Under the pieces are notes generated by a model. It saw nothing but the letters and a program-made list of their open reading frames with translations. It ran no database searches and had not been told where the DNA came from. Of a stretch of 64,000 nucleotides of DNA, positions 23,468-34,753 are shown one piece after another; position 1 is the first letter of the stretch; the number at the start of each line of letters is the position of its first letter. The stretch spans positions 1-64,000 of the forward strand of contig QRDG01001863.1 of the NCBI GenBank assembly GCA_012064385.1, in the 5' to 3' direction. This DNA comes from Puccinellia tenuiflora (taxonomy: Eukaryota > Streptophyta > Magnoliopsida > Poales > Poaceae). Position numbers and translations under genes: made by a program.

Positions 23468-24059
23468 TATATATATAGGAATAAAAGAAAGTAAGGGTCC
23501 GTCCATATCTCACATATAGCATACATTTTAAGAGAGAGTGGCGTGAGACAGAAGCATTTAAAAGTGTAGGTGTACATAAATGAAAAGGAAGTGATTTTTA
23601 GATAGATACACGCTCTTGGCGCTCGTCTGGCTGGAGCGGCACCCTCTCGTGGTACTGTTGACGCGGCATTGTCCACGGGAAAAGATTGACGTAGGACGAC
23701 GGCCACTTTCCGCGCGTGTACTCTAGGCCAGTTCACGTGGTGTGGGAGAAACTGGTGGAGACGGAAGAGTTTGTACCCTGGGACATGCTCCACGTTTTTG
23801 GACGAAATTGAATCCACGTGTCAATTTTTGGGACCAGTTCATCACATGTTTCAAGTAGTTGTACCAATTTGCTCCCACGTCCCAAGTTATTGTATCTACG
23901 TTGTTATTACCTCAAGAAACAACGATCACATGTACAAATGTGTGATGAAATAATCCAACTTCATAGTTTTTGTTAATTTTCATAGTTTATAATTCTGTAC
24001 AAATTGCGAGGATATGCCATTGTAGCTACAATTTGTTTTTTTTTTTGACCATGTAATTC

Positions 24060-24370
24060 ATATAATTTCCCTAAATTAACGGTGGTATGAAGGCACTTCC
24101 AACTAGATATTTGGTTACCGAACGAAGTATCACGGTTACTGGCTGGTAACCGAAATTCTCGCCGCCCCCGGTACATGAGTTTACCGATGGAAAAAATCCC
24201 GGTCCGTTTGAATTTGAGATGGTTTCTACTTCCTAAAATATATTTTTGATTTTTTTACGTTTTATGTTTGAATTTCAAATATTTTCTCGGAATCTCGTCC
24301 GGTAACCAACCGGTAATTTTCTGGTAATCACGGTTACCGGAAATTTCACTGCTCCCCCGAGATTTTTTCC
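24060..24370. repeat. GGTAACCG-rich repeat, possibly an old MITE (left arm)
   Basis: Several palindromic GGTTACCG/CGGTAACC words surround an AT-rich core containing TTTGAATTTCAAA. The same block is at about 31,140-31,480 in the right arm. It may be a degenerate hAT-like MITE, but I could not fix its ends. Confidence 0.35.
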
Positions 24371-25220
24371 AGTTCAGTAAACTAGATCCTTGCTTCTAAG
24401 CAAACGAGTGTTGATGACGGGATTGGTAGTTGGATCCTGGAATTGAAAATTCGTGTCATGGGGAAGACTCACAACAAAATTCAGGTAACAATTAATTAAG
24501 ACTCCTACAGTTCACGTTCCTATACTTTTGTATGTGTCCCATGATGCACGGGCCTCTCTGTTTTCGGTTTCGCTCCCATGTTTGGCCGGATGACACATGG
24601 AGAGAAGATGCGGCAGTACTCGGCATTCTAGTGGAGGCCAGCCATAGGAGACTTGGTTCTGACTTTGCTGGTCCGGCTCACATCTTCCCGGTGCCCCTCA
24701 TTCCAAGAAAGCATCAGTCCACTTAAAGATCCCCACGGCGGCCTGCATGGTTGCCACATGTATAATCATGAGTCCATGATGTCCTAACTCACAGTCTTGC
24801 GCCTACGCCTTCTAGCTTAGTTTGCATTGCAGCCAGCAGAAGTAAGGTAACAGAGAACGAACATGTGAAAGAATTGGCCCGATGTGAAGGCAGTGGAACG
24901 CATATATAAATTACTATACTAAGCGGAGCGGAAGTGCAAGCCGCAATCACATGAACTCAAATGGATTGTACTTGCAATGGACAGTGAAGCCCAGATCTAA
25001 TGGCACATGTAAAAATTAATGTCGTCTGCGTGCACATGTGGTTTCAAAGTCACATGTTACGGGGAGATGATGAGGGATGAAATGGACGTATGACCCGTTG
25101 TTACCACGGTGTCACGATGAGCGTTGTCGCCTGCTAGTCCCGTTCATTGTCAAATACACCATCGGGTATGCTAATTGAACTTGCCGGGATTGGGAAATAA
25201 CTAGGTGATTTGAGTAGTTA

Positions 25221-26626
25221 CTAGTAAGAATGCCCGTGCGTTGCTACGGGTTAATTCAACTAAACGACGAACAGCGGGAGCAATGTACTAAATTCTGTCT
25301 GCTTCCAGCCAAACAAAAAAATATAATACCCTCAAATATGATTGAAGGCAAAAAGAGCTTAGTGTTAAAAATATTGAAAACCAAACATGTCACGGTCTCC
25401 TCTGCATTATTACATCAGATTTTGAACAACGTTAGCAGCATAGCATTTTCGTTGCTTTGCAAAACGGGACAATTTTAATCAAGATGAAAATACAGCTTTG
25501 TTTGTGCAACAAAGCATTCACCAAAAATAAGACCTGATCTGTTTGTGCGAAAAAGTATCAATTGTCAACAGCGAGCCAGCGATTGCAAATCAGTTAAGCA
25601 TATATATATTACCATGCTTTTATCATTGGTGTTGTTTTCCTCAAATGAGGATCACCATTGCCTACTGAACCAGGCAACTGGTAAGCACAGGTGCATGACA
25701 GCTACCAGACGGTTATACACCAGGAAAACGGCCTACATGTACGGTCCTCTAATTTATCAAGTGAAAAAGGTCTTTCCATTTAGTCGAAAGTTATGTTATT
25801 GTGTGGAACCGTATAGCACAATCAATAATCTACTCTAGAAATAATCTAAAACGACATGAGCTAGCTACGCACACCCCACACCCCTGTAAAAAAAAAAATA
25901 AGCAGACTACTAAGACCAAGGATGACTTGGTTTCAACATAATTAGCTAGCACTCAGTTCATAACTCGCAATGCTGGATCAATGTAATTACATGCAGTTAC
26001 ATTACAGAAATTTAGACCCTGTACCTTTCAGCATGATCACAGCTCCGGCTATAGCCATGATCATCGGAACAATACTTTACGGTGCTCTCTTTTTTCACTT
26101 CTTTGACGTTGCTCCTGATGATGGCGATCACGGCGCCGGACCCGGTCACCGCGGTCTGCCGCGTGCTGCAAAGGAAAAGCAATACCTCAGTCGTATTTAT
26201 CTGTTGATTGAAGAAACTCCAGGGCTTCCTAGTGTGATATACTCAAATCACCAAGCACCAGGAGTAGCGATTAATCAAACCAGCATCATATAAATACAAC
26301 CACAACACACTGTATATGATGGTAAGTGGAAGCTTACCAAGATATGTTTCTGCCACCAAATAGTGAGCTCCGAACCATCTACTCCAGCACAATCCAACGC
26401 ATCTACAAGATTAAAACTTATATACAGGACAGTAGAACGCTTGTGTCTAAGGAAGAAATTCACAATGCTGCTACTAATTTCTCTCCTTCCTCTCATCCAG
26501 GAGGGATATATATGTAGCTAGCCACTACGACAAGTAGAATCAGGCTTGGATTCGCACCTGAACATGACACAGTAGCATATAACATCAGCGCACTGCATTC
26601 AAGCGTGGCCCTCTTAGAGTCTGTGC
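25221..26626 (-). mobile_element. Helitron 3' portion (left arm copy)
   Basis: Read on the minus strand, the sequence ends CCCGTAGCAACGCACGGGCA-TTCTTA-CTAG, followed by T. A GC-rich hairpin about 10 nt before CTAG, next to a host T, is the canonical 3' end of a Helitron. The body runs to the palindrome centre, where the 5' end is either lost or represented by TCTAAGAGGG. The paired copy ends at 30,300. Confidence 0.65.
26326..26517 (-). other. Exon-like segment inside the Helitron (left arm)
   Basis: On the minus strand a frame reads FNLVDALDCAGVDGSELTIW, then WQKHIL before a GTAAGC donor. A second exon-like block at about 26,165-26,035 has acceptor TTTGCAG and donor AAG|GTACAG. Both recur in the right arm (26,880-26,940 and 27,113-27,260), where the second block carries a 5-bp insertion. 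These are most simply exons captured by the Helitron; the parent gene is not recognised. Confidence 0.4.
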
Positions 26627-26655
26627 CACGCACAGACTCTAAGAGGGCCACGTTT
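26627..26655. repeat. Asymmetric centre of the giant inverted repeat
   Basis: The 29-bp spacer holds an extra copy of a 23-bp motif, GCACAGACTCTAAGAGGG plus CCACG. The motif is therefore present three times at the centre: once inverted (end of the left arm) and twice direct (spacer, start of the right arm). Confidence 0.85.
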
Positions 26656-27802
26656 GCACAGACTCTAAGAGGGCCACGCTTGAATGCAGTGCGCTGATGT
26701 TATATGCTACTGTGTCATGTTCAGGTGCGAATCCAAGCCTGATTCTACTTGTCGTAGTGGCTAGCTACATATATATCCCTCCTGGATGAGAGGAAGGAGA
26801 GAAATTAGTAGCAGCATTGTGAATTTCTTCCTTAGACACAAGCGTTCTACTGTCCTGTAAGTTTTAATCTTGTAGATGCGTTGGATTGTGCTGGAGTAGA
26901 TGGTTCGGAGCTCACTATTTGGTGGCAGAAACATATCTTGGTAAGCTTCCACTTACCATCATATACAGTGTGTTGTGGTTGTATTTATATGATGCTGGTT
27001 TGATTAATCGCTACTCCTGGTGCTTGGTGATTTGAGTATATCACACTAGGAAGCCCTAGAGTTTCTTCAATCAACAGATAAATACGACTGAGGTATTGCT
27101 TTTCCTTTGCAGCACGCGGCAGACCACGGTGACCGGGTCCGGCGCCGTGATCGCCACGCCATCATCAGGAGCAACGTCAAAGAAGTGAAAAAAGAGAGCA
27201 CCGTAATGTATTGTTCCGATGATCATGGCTATAGCCGGAGCTGTGATCATGCTGAAAGGTACAGGGTCTAAATTTCTGTAATGTAACTGCATGTAATTAC
27301 ATTGATCCAGCATTGCGAGTTATGAACTGAGTGCTAGCTAATTATGTTGAAACCAAGTCATCCTTGGTCTTAGTAGTCTGCTTATTTTTTTTTACAGGGT
27401 GTGGGGTGTGGGTAGCTCATGTTGTTTTAGATTATTTCTAGAGTAGATTATTGATTGTGCTATACGGTTCCACACAATAACATAACTTTCGACTAAATGG
27501 AAAGACCTTTTTCGCTTGATAAATTAGAGGACCGTACATGTAGGCCGTTTTCCTGGTGTATAACCGTCTGGTAGCTGTCATGCACCTGTGCTTACCAGTT
27601 GCCTGGTTCAGTAGGCAATGGTGATCCTCATTTGAGGAAAACAACACCAATGATAAAAGCATGGTAATATATATATGCTTAACTGATTTGCAATCGCTAG
27701 CTCGCTGCTGACAATTGATACTTTTTCGCACAAACAGATCAGGTCTTATTTTTTGTGAATGTTTTGTTGCACAAACAAAGCTGTATTTTCATCTTGATTA
27801 AA

Positions 27803-28350
27803 AAAAAAATTACGGTAAAGGACTGTGAGGCAAAAGCCCCACAGCAATTTATTATAAAAGAAAGAGTTTCTGTACAGGAAAGGGCCTACCTTATAAACAA
27901 GAAACAAGAAAGGGTCTATCTTATATACAAGAAAAAAGAAAGGCTACCTTATCAACAAAGAACAAGAGCCAAACAACCTAAGGGAGACTAGAAATCCAGC
28001 TTATAAGACTATTAGCATGCTTTTCCTTAATTCTATAACTAAGTAAAGTCAAGTCATGGATGAAACCTCCTCGCCATTTAGCAAAAGAATGTCTTTCGTG
28101 CTGGAAGATTCTACTATTCCTGATTGTCCAGATGTTCCAACAAGCTGTAATGAGGACCTCCATGAAGAAAGGGTTGCCAAAATCTTTTCTGGCTGCCGCA
28201 ACTGCCATAAACATATCATTGTTAAGACTCCAGTCAATCTGCAAATATGACCAAATTCTCCTGCTGAAGCTGCAGTCAAAGAATAAGTGAAGTCTGTCTT
28301 CATAAGCGTTGGCAGGACATAAGACACAATGTGTTTCATCTTGATTAAAA
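27803..28350 (-). mobile_element. 5'-truncated LINE insertion
   Basis: The repeat TTTCATCTTGATTAAAA stands at both ends (about 27,787-27,803 and 28,334-28,350). The left arm has it once, uninterrupted, near 25,480. A ~17-bp target-site duplication with only the 3' end of the element present is typical of LINE target-primed insertion. The body encodes the end of ORF2. The homopolymer at the 3' end is T-rich on the coding strand rather than poly(A). Confidence 0.85.
27978..28333 (-). pseudogene. LINE ORF2 C-terminus (zf-RVT region)
   Basis: With one frameshift the minus strand reads HCVLCPANAYEDRLHLFFDC (the zinc-binding zf-RVT motif), followed by SLNNDMFMAVAAARKDFGNP and CWNIWTIRNSRIFQHERHS, then ISSLP and a stop. 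This is the usual C-terminal tail of plant non-LTR retrotransposon ORF2 after reverse transcriptase. RT and endonuclease are absent through 5' truncation. Confidence 0.8.
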
Positions 28351-28403
28351 TTGTCCCGTCTTGCAAAGCAACGAAAATGCTATGCTGCTAACGTTGTTCA
28401 AAA

Positions 28404-30102
28404 TCTAAACTATAATATTGCAATAGGTGGTGATGGTACGTCTTTTTCGATTTCCGATTTTACCCCTCAGTTCTAGGCTGTTCTACGAAATAATTACACC
28501 CTTGCCACCGCTAAGTTAAACATACCTGTTCGCTGACGGTGAAAGCAGAGGTTGGCCTTAAACATACCTGTTCGCTGACGGTGAAAGCAGAGGTTGGCCT
28601 TGCCAGCGCGATCCTCCTCCTTCTCACGAGTCACGACTGTACGTCAACAGGAGCAGGAGCCAACCTGGAGGACCAGGAGGGTGGCCGTGCGCCGGCGTCC
28701 ATGGCAAGCGCGTCGACAAGGAGGGAGGCTGGCGAGGAGGTCACTGGCGACGTGGATGACGAGCGGGCCACGACGGGAGAACATGAGAAGCAACCAGCGG
28801 GAAGGGCCAGTAGGATGGCTGCCCGACGGCGTCCATGGCTCCATGCGGCCGCGTTGACGAGGAGGGAACTTCGCGGGGAAGCTACCGGCGACTTGGATGA
28901 GGCGTGACACGGCCGATTTGGTCGATGCAGCCAAGGGGAACCGGCGTTCTGGATGAAGGCCGGCGGCGTGCTCGATGTGATCCATTCGCCACCAACTTAC
29001 CGCAGAGGAGGCACGGTGACGACATAACGTGCTTAGGCGCTTAGCAGAGCCTAGAGGCCGCTCCGTTAGAAGAGGAGGGATGGCCGCGAGATCCCGTGGT
29101 GCTCGGACGCGGCCAGACCACACACACGTTCATAGGCCCAGGGCCACGCGTGAGTCACCGTTCCGGAGAGGAGTTGGCTAATGAGGAGCGATGCTTTGCT
29201 CACCGGAGAGCACGCGCAGCAAGGAAGAGGGGAAGGTGTGGCGCGTTGCTGGCTCCCGATCCAGATCTAGGTGAAAGAGGACTGGGACGGTGAGAGAGAT
29301 GCGGAGAAGAGGGCCAGTAGCTCGAGTTTGCATTTAACTTTTTGTATGTATATATGATGTAAATGAGATTAATCGAAAGCATACAACTAACACGAATCAA
29401 TTTTTGCACGATTATTCCTTCCACTTCCACATGGACCTTGCCGACATGAAATGGTAGAAACAGAGATGGGTTACAACTTTGACATGAACAAGCGGTGCAA
29501 AGCTAGCTCGATTTGCAATCGGCTGATCATCTTTTTCATTCCCTCAAACCTGCCTAACTATCTCGGCCTGCCCAGCCTGGGATGGGTGTTTGTCCCGACA
29601 TGTGAGTGGAAAGAACGAGAGATAAGGGTACATTAAATTAATTAAAAGCACATTTCTTTTGAACAGAGTCTAATAGAACATTAAACAAAAAATAAATTAA
29701 AATTGAGTATAAAAGAGTATCAAATGAAAATATAGTACAAATCAAAGACTGCGACTAATATTACATCACACAAAGAATATTTGAATTATTTGTGTATTTT
29801 TATTCTTCATATGAATTATTATTATTGTGTATGTGTGGACAGTTGTGTTATATCGATTTGGTACTTACACGAAATTAATAAAATAACTCATCAAGTTGAC
29901 ATACAAAGAGTTAATAATTTCGCTTCTCTTAATTTTGTGGGCAAAATTGAAGTTGGGTCAATGTTTTTAGTCCAAAAGCTTGGACAGTGAGGTGAACGAT
30001 TAGCGCTAAAAGGTGATGAATTTGAATTGGCAAGTGGTGTCACGAGGAAGAAGAACATATTGGCGAATTTTCCCCGTAGCAACGCACGGGCATTTTTGCT
30101 AG
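28404..30102 (+). mobile_element. Non-autonomous Helitron with precise empty site
   Basis: It begins TCTAAACTATAATATTG and ends CCCGTAGCAACGCACGGGCA, TTTTTG, CTAG. It sits exactly between host A and T: TTCAAAA|...|TCTGATG. The left arm carries the uninterrupted TTCAAAATCTGATG (reverse complement near 25,410-25,430), so both ends are known to the base and no target duplication was made, as expected for Helitrons. No Rep/helicase is encoded. The 28.6-29.3 kb part is GC-rich and probably captured gene sequence of unknown origin. A perfect 42-bp tandem duplication is at 28,516-28,599. Confidence 0.9.
28516..28599. repeat. Perfect 42-bp tandem duplication in the Helitron
   Basis: Two adjacent identical units begin TTAAACATACCTGTTCGCTG and end GAGGTTGGCC. 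Their identity suggests a recent duplication. Confidence 0.95.
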
Positions 30103-31874
30103 TCTGATGTAATAACGCAGAGGAGACCATGACATGTTTGGTTTTCAATATTTTTAACACTAAGCTCTTTTGCCTTCAATCATATTTGAGGGTATTATAT
30201 TTTTTTGTTTGGCTGGAAGCAGACAGAATTTAGTACATTGCCCCCGCTGTTTGTCGTTTAGTTGAATTAACCCGTAGCAACGCACGGGCATTCTTACTAG
30301 TAACTACTCAAATCACCTAGTTATTTCCCAATCCCGGCAAGTTCTATTAGCATACCCGATTGTGTATTTGACAATGAACGGGACTAGCAGGCGACAACGC
30401 TCATCGTGACACCGTGGTAACAACGGGTCATACGTCCATTTCATCCCTCATCATCTCCCCGTAACATGTGACTTTGAAACCACATGTGCACGCAGACGAC
30501 ATTAATTTTTACATGTGCCATTAGATCTGGGCTCCACTGTCCATTGCAAGTACAATCCATTTGAGTTCATGTGATTGCGGCTTGCACTTCCGCTCCGCTT
30601 AGTATAGTAATTTATATATGCGTTCCACTGCCTTCACATCGGGCCAATTCTTTCACATCTTCGTTCTCTGTTACCTTACTTCTGCTGGCTGCAGTGCAAA
30701 CTAAGCTAGAAGGCGTAGGCGCAAGACTGTGAGTTAGGACATCATGGACTCATGATTATACATGTGGCAACCATGCAGGCCGCCGTGGGGATCTTTAAGT
30801 GGACTGATGCTTTCTTGGAATGAGGGGCACCGGGAAGATGTGAGCCGGACCAGCAAAGTCAGAACCAAGTTTCCTATGGCTGGCCTCCACTAGAATGCCG
30901 AGTACTGCCGCATCTTCCCTCCATGTGTCATCCGGCCAAACATGGGAGCGAAACCGAAAACAGAGAGGCCCGTGCATCATGGGACACATACAAAAGTATA
31001 GGAACGTGAACTGTAGGAGTCTTAATTAATTGTTACCCCGAATTTTGTTGTGAGTCTTCCCCATGACACGAATGTTCAATTCCAGGATCCCACTACCAAT
31101 CCCGTCATCAACACTCGTTTGCTTAGAAGCAAGGATCTAGTTTACTGAACTGGAAAAAATCTCGGGGAGCTGTGAAATTTCCGGTAACCGTGATTACCAG
31201 AAAATTACCGGTTGGTTACCGGACGAGATTCCCAGAAAATATTTGAAATTCAAACATAAAACGTAAAAAAATCAAAAATATATTTTAGGAAGTAGAAACC
31301 ATCTCAAATTCAAACGGACCGGGATTTTTTCCATCGGTAAACTCATATACCGGGGACGGCGAGAATTTCGGTTACCGGCCAGTAACCGTGGTACTTCGTT
31401 CGGTAACCAAATATCTAGTTGGAAGTGCCTTCATACCACCGTTAATTTAGGAAAATTATATGAATTACATGGTCAAAATAAAAAAAATTGTAGCTACAAT
31501 GGCATATCCTCGCAAATTGTACAGAATTATAAACTATATATGAAAATTAACAAAAACTATGAAGTTGGATTATTTCATCACACATTTGTACATGTGATCG
31601 TTGTTTCTTGAGGTAATAACAACGGAGATAAAATAACTTGGGACGTGGGAGCAAATTGGTACAACTACTTGAAACATGTGATGAACTGGTCCCAAAAATT
31701 GACACGTGGATTCAATTTCGTCCAAAAACGTGGAGCATGTCCCAGGGTACAAACTCTTCCGTCTCCACCAGTTTCTCCCACACCACGTGAACTGGCCTAG
31801 AGTACACGCGCGGAAAGTGGCCGTCGTCCTACGTCAATCTTTTCCCGTGGACAATGCCGCGTCAACAGTACCAC

Positions 31875-32945
31875 CACTAGTAGAAAAAAGGGTTTTCGTC
31901 CAGGTCGAATAGTCGCATTAGTCCCGGTGCTCGCATGCCGCACGGGGCTCGGAGTTTTTAGTCCCGGTTGGAGCCACCAACCGGGACTAAAGGGGTGGCG
32001 TCAGGCGCGAGGCCCTTTAGTCCCGGTTGGTGGCTCCAACCGGGACTAAAGTCTACGGTTTTGGACACCAACCCGGACTAAAGGTTTTTTTAAAAAAATC
32101 AGGATTTTTACCTTTAGTCCCGGTTGGTATCTCCAACCCGGCCTAAAGGTTTTTACAAAAAAAATCAGCATTTTTACCTTTAGTCCCGGTTGGTATCTCC
32201 AACCGGGACTAAAGTTTTATTTTTCATTTTTTTTTAGATTATGCCAGGAAAAAATGGAAAATTTTGATTTTTTTTTGAAAATTTTGAAATTCTTTTGTTG
32301 TTTCTTTTATTTTTCAATTATTTTTAACTTTTATTATTATTTTATACTTTTTGAATTTTTGTTGTTTTGCGAATTTTTTTGTTTTTTTGAAAATTTTGAA
32401 TTTTTTTAAATTTTCTTCATTTTTTTTAAATTTTTTGAGTTTGTAAATTAATCATTGTTGTTTGTTAATCATTGTTGTTTGAAATTCAAAAAATTTAATC
32501 ATATGCCATCAAGACCTAAGGGTTAATAGAATTGATAGCTTATTATTATCAAGAAAACAACAATTGCAGACTTGGCAGCTGGGGAAGAAGGAACTAGGAA
32601 GTTAAGCGTGCTGGAGCTGGAGCAATGAGAGGATGGGTGACCGGCCGGGAAGTTAGAGATTAGGGCTGACCGGATATGCACTTTGACCTGAGAATATGGG
32701 TGATTAGAGATGAAATTGTCAAAATAATTCAAAGATTTAAAATTTGAAAAAAAATTCAAAAAAAATTCAAAAAACCTTTAGTCCCGGTTGGTGTTACGAA
32801 CCGGGACTAAAGGTCCTCCGGCCCGAAAAAATGGCTTTAGTCCCGGTTCGTAACACAACCGGGACTAAAGGGTGGAGCCTTTAGTCCCGATTGCTTAGTC
32901 CCGGTCCCTTTGGACCCGGGACTAAAAGCCATTTTTCTACTAGTG
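31875..32945. mobile_element. CACTA MITE rich in hairpins, with CAC target duplication
   Basis: It starts CACTAGTAGAAAAAAGGG, ends CCATTTTTCTACTAGTG, and has CAC on both sides. The left arm has the unoccupied site (GTACCACGAGAGG in reverse complement near 23,640). A 3-bp duplication and CACTA ends place it in the CACTA superfamily. Inside are many copies of TTTAGTCCCGGTTGG in facing pairs that can form perfect stem-loops (31,960-32,215 and 32,770-32,930), with an AT-rich middle. No transposase is encoded. Confidence 0.92.
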
Positions 32946-33128
32946 CACGAGAGGGTGCCGCTCCAGCCAGACGAGCGCCAAGAGCGTGTATCTATCTAAA
33001 AATTACTTCCTTTCCTTTATGTACACCTACACTTTTAAATGCTTCTGTCTCACGCCACTCTCCCTTAAAATGTATGCTATACGTGAGATATGGACGAACC
33101 CTTACTTTCTTTTATTCCTATATATATA

Positions 33129-33287
33129 CTCCCTCCGTATCAAAATATAAGATGTTTTGAACTTTTGCTTTTCATCCGTATTTAGACATGTTTTAGTGCA
33201 AGGTTCAAATGAATCTTGCACTAAAATATGTCTAGATACGGATGAAAAGCAAAAGTCCAAAAGATCTTACATTTTGATACGGAGGAG
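33129..33287. mobile_element. Stowaway MITE (right arm)
   Basis: This 159-bp element between TA dinucleotides is the right-arm counterpart of 23,309-23,467, directly beside the CACTA terminus at 33,292. Confidence 0.85.
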
Positions 33288-34297
33288 TATACACTAGTAG
33301 AAAACGGACCTTTCGTCCAGAGCAATATTTGGCTCTAGTCCCGGATGTACTTTGGAACGGGACTAGAGGGGGGCTCTAGTCCCGGTTTAACGGCTACGAG
33401 GCCGGCAGCCTCCAGTCCCAGTTCGTGGGGGACCTCTAGTCCCGGTTCGTGAAACGAAATGAACCGGGACTAAAGGGTTGCGGCAGGCCGCAGCTGAGGT
33501 GGGGGCCAGCGCGAGACCCTTTAGTCCCGGTTGGTAATACGAATCGGGAATAAAGGTCTCACTATATCATCTTCTTCCTGGCCGAGCTCGAGTTCATATC
33601 ACCATTTTTCTCCTCTATCTTCTACCCGAGCTCGAATTCATCCATATTTTTTTCCACGATTTGTCAAGATTAAAAGCGCCCCATATATCCAAGAGTTCTA
33701 ATAGGTTAGAAACTTCATCCTCCCGGAGCTCGAGTTCATCCGCATTACTAGTTTTGCTCCTCATTTGATTGCTATTGCTAGGTGTTTGATGAAATGTCTA
33801 AGTTACTTTAGCTCAAATTCTAGGTTAGTTGTGTACTTCCCGTTGCTAGTTTATTTGTTTTATATGCAATTTGAGCTCAAATTAAAGTATGATTTGTTGG
33901 TTTTAGTTTCGTCCCATCCCTGTCACTGTCCTCACCGTCGTGGATCGCCCGCCCTGCCCCGTCACCGGCACCACCTTTGTGCGCCTCTTGTTTTTATTTT
34001 TTAAAAATAAATTCTTATTTATATGATTTACATAGTTACTTGTATATTTTTTTACTTCATTGTTTGTTATATGTATAGTGCCATGGTTTTGATATCCGTC
34101 CCCGTCGGCCCTCGTCTGGTCTATGATTCGGATATGGTGTATTATCTTTTATAACTATTTGTTTAATTTTGTGTTTATAACAATTATGCCGAACAACACT
34201 TGACATAGATATTTTTATTTAGGAGATATATGAACCGGAAATTCCAATCGATCCTCTTGTCGAGAAGTTAAATTTAGTTGAAAAAGAAAACGATGAT

Positions 34298-34528
34298 TTG
34301 AAAGAAAAATTGAAAAAAATTGAAGTAGAGAAGATGAAATTGGAGTTGTATCTTGCCAATGTCGTCGATGATCACAAGATCAAGATGGATGCAATGCGCT
34401 TGAATATTAGAAAGATTAGAAAATATGTCATTAATAAAGAGCCTTGGTATCATTATGCTGTTGAATCAATGGTTACCTTACTTGCGATTCTGATCGCATT
34501 TGTTGTTGCATTTAAATGCATTAGATAG
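34298..34528 (+). CDS. CACTA-associated small coiled-coil/membrane ORF (right arm)
   Basis: The counterpart of 22,291-22,061: helical N-terminus, then a single membrane-like segment, ending FVVAFKCIR. Coding sequence may extend upstream through EIYEPEIPIDPLVEKLNLVE (from about 34,221), which is open and in frame. The few differences between the arms keep the frame, but no function is known. Confidence 0.45.
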   Translation: MKEKLKKIEVEKMKLELYLANVVDDHKIKMDAMRLNIRKIRKYVINKEPWYHYAVESMVTLLAILIAFVVAFKCIR

Positions 34529-34753
34529 TTTGTATGTTAGTTTCAATATATGTTTTAATTATGAGAACTGTGTATTACATTTGGTCACTACTCTAATTTG
34601 GTTTTAATGTGATGAACTTGTATTAATTAATTTGGTCACTTCTCTATTCATGATGTTGTGTGTAATGATGTTTTACCTTCTTATGCACAAAAGGTGCTCG
34701 ATGTACCGGCAATGGATTACGCTGAGCGACGCTCTAACGAGTATATTTAAGGT

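Larger units (their letters stand above)
21268..26626 (+). repeat. Left arm of giant inverted repeat
   Basis: This 5,359-bp arm is the near-identical reverse complement of 26,656-35,320 once three insertions in the other arm are removed. Paired positions sum to about 53,282 near the centre and 56,588 at the outer edge, the difference being the length of the insertions. The outer edge falls inside the CACTA transposase gene: homology stops after GTACGTACGAAGCA on the minus strand. The content, from the outside in, is CACTA 5' part, Stowaway MITE, unique DNA, Helitron 3' end and exon-like segments. Confidence 0.93.
26656..30300 (+). mobile_element. Helitron 3' portion (right arm copy)
   Basis: It ends CCCGTAGCAACGCACGGGCA, TTCTTA, CTAG at 30,297-30,300 with T following, the same Helitron 3' terminus as in the left arm. 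Its body is interrupted by the LINE and by a second, younger Helitron. Confidence 0.65.

Noticed and set aside
25970..26293. Plus-strand frame with a hydrophobic segment (MIIGTILYGALFFHFF)
   Set aside because: The opposite strand has matching acceptor and donor sites and the neighbouring exon is also on the minus strand, so the hydrophobic frame is probably antisense. Left open at low confidence.
28539..29293. Long frames on both strands inside the Helitron
   Set aside because: They arise from high GC content; one includes the 42-bp duplication, and none has a recognisable domain.
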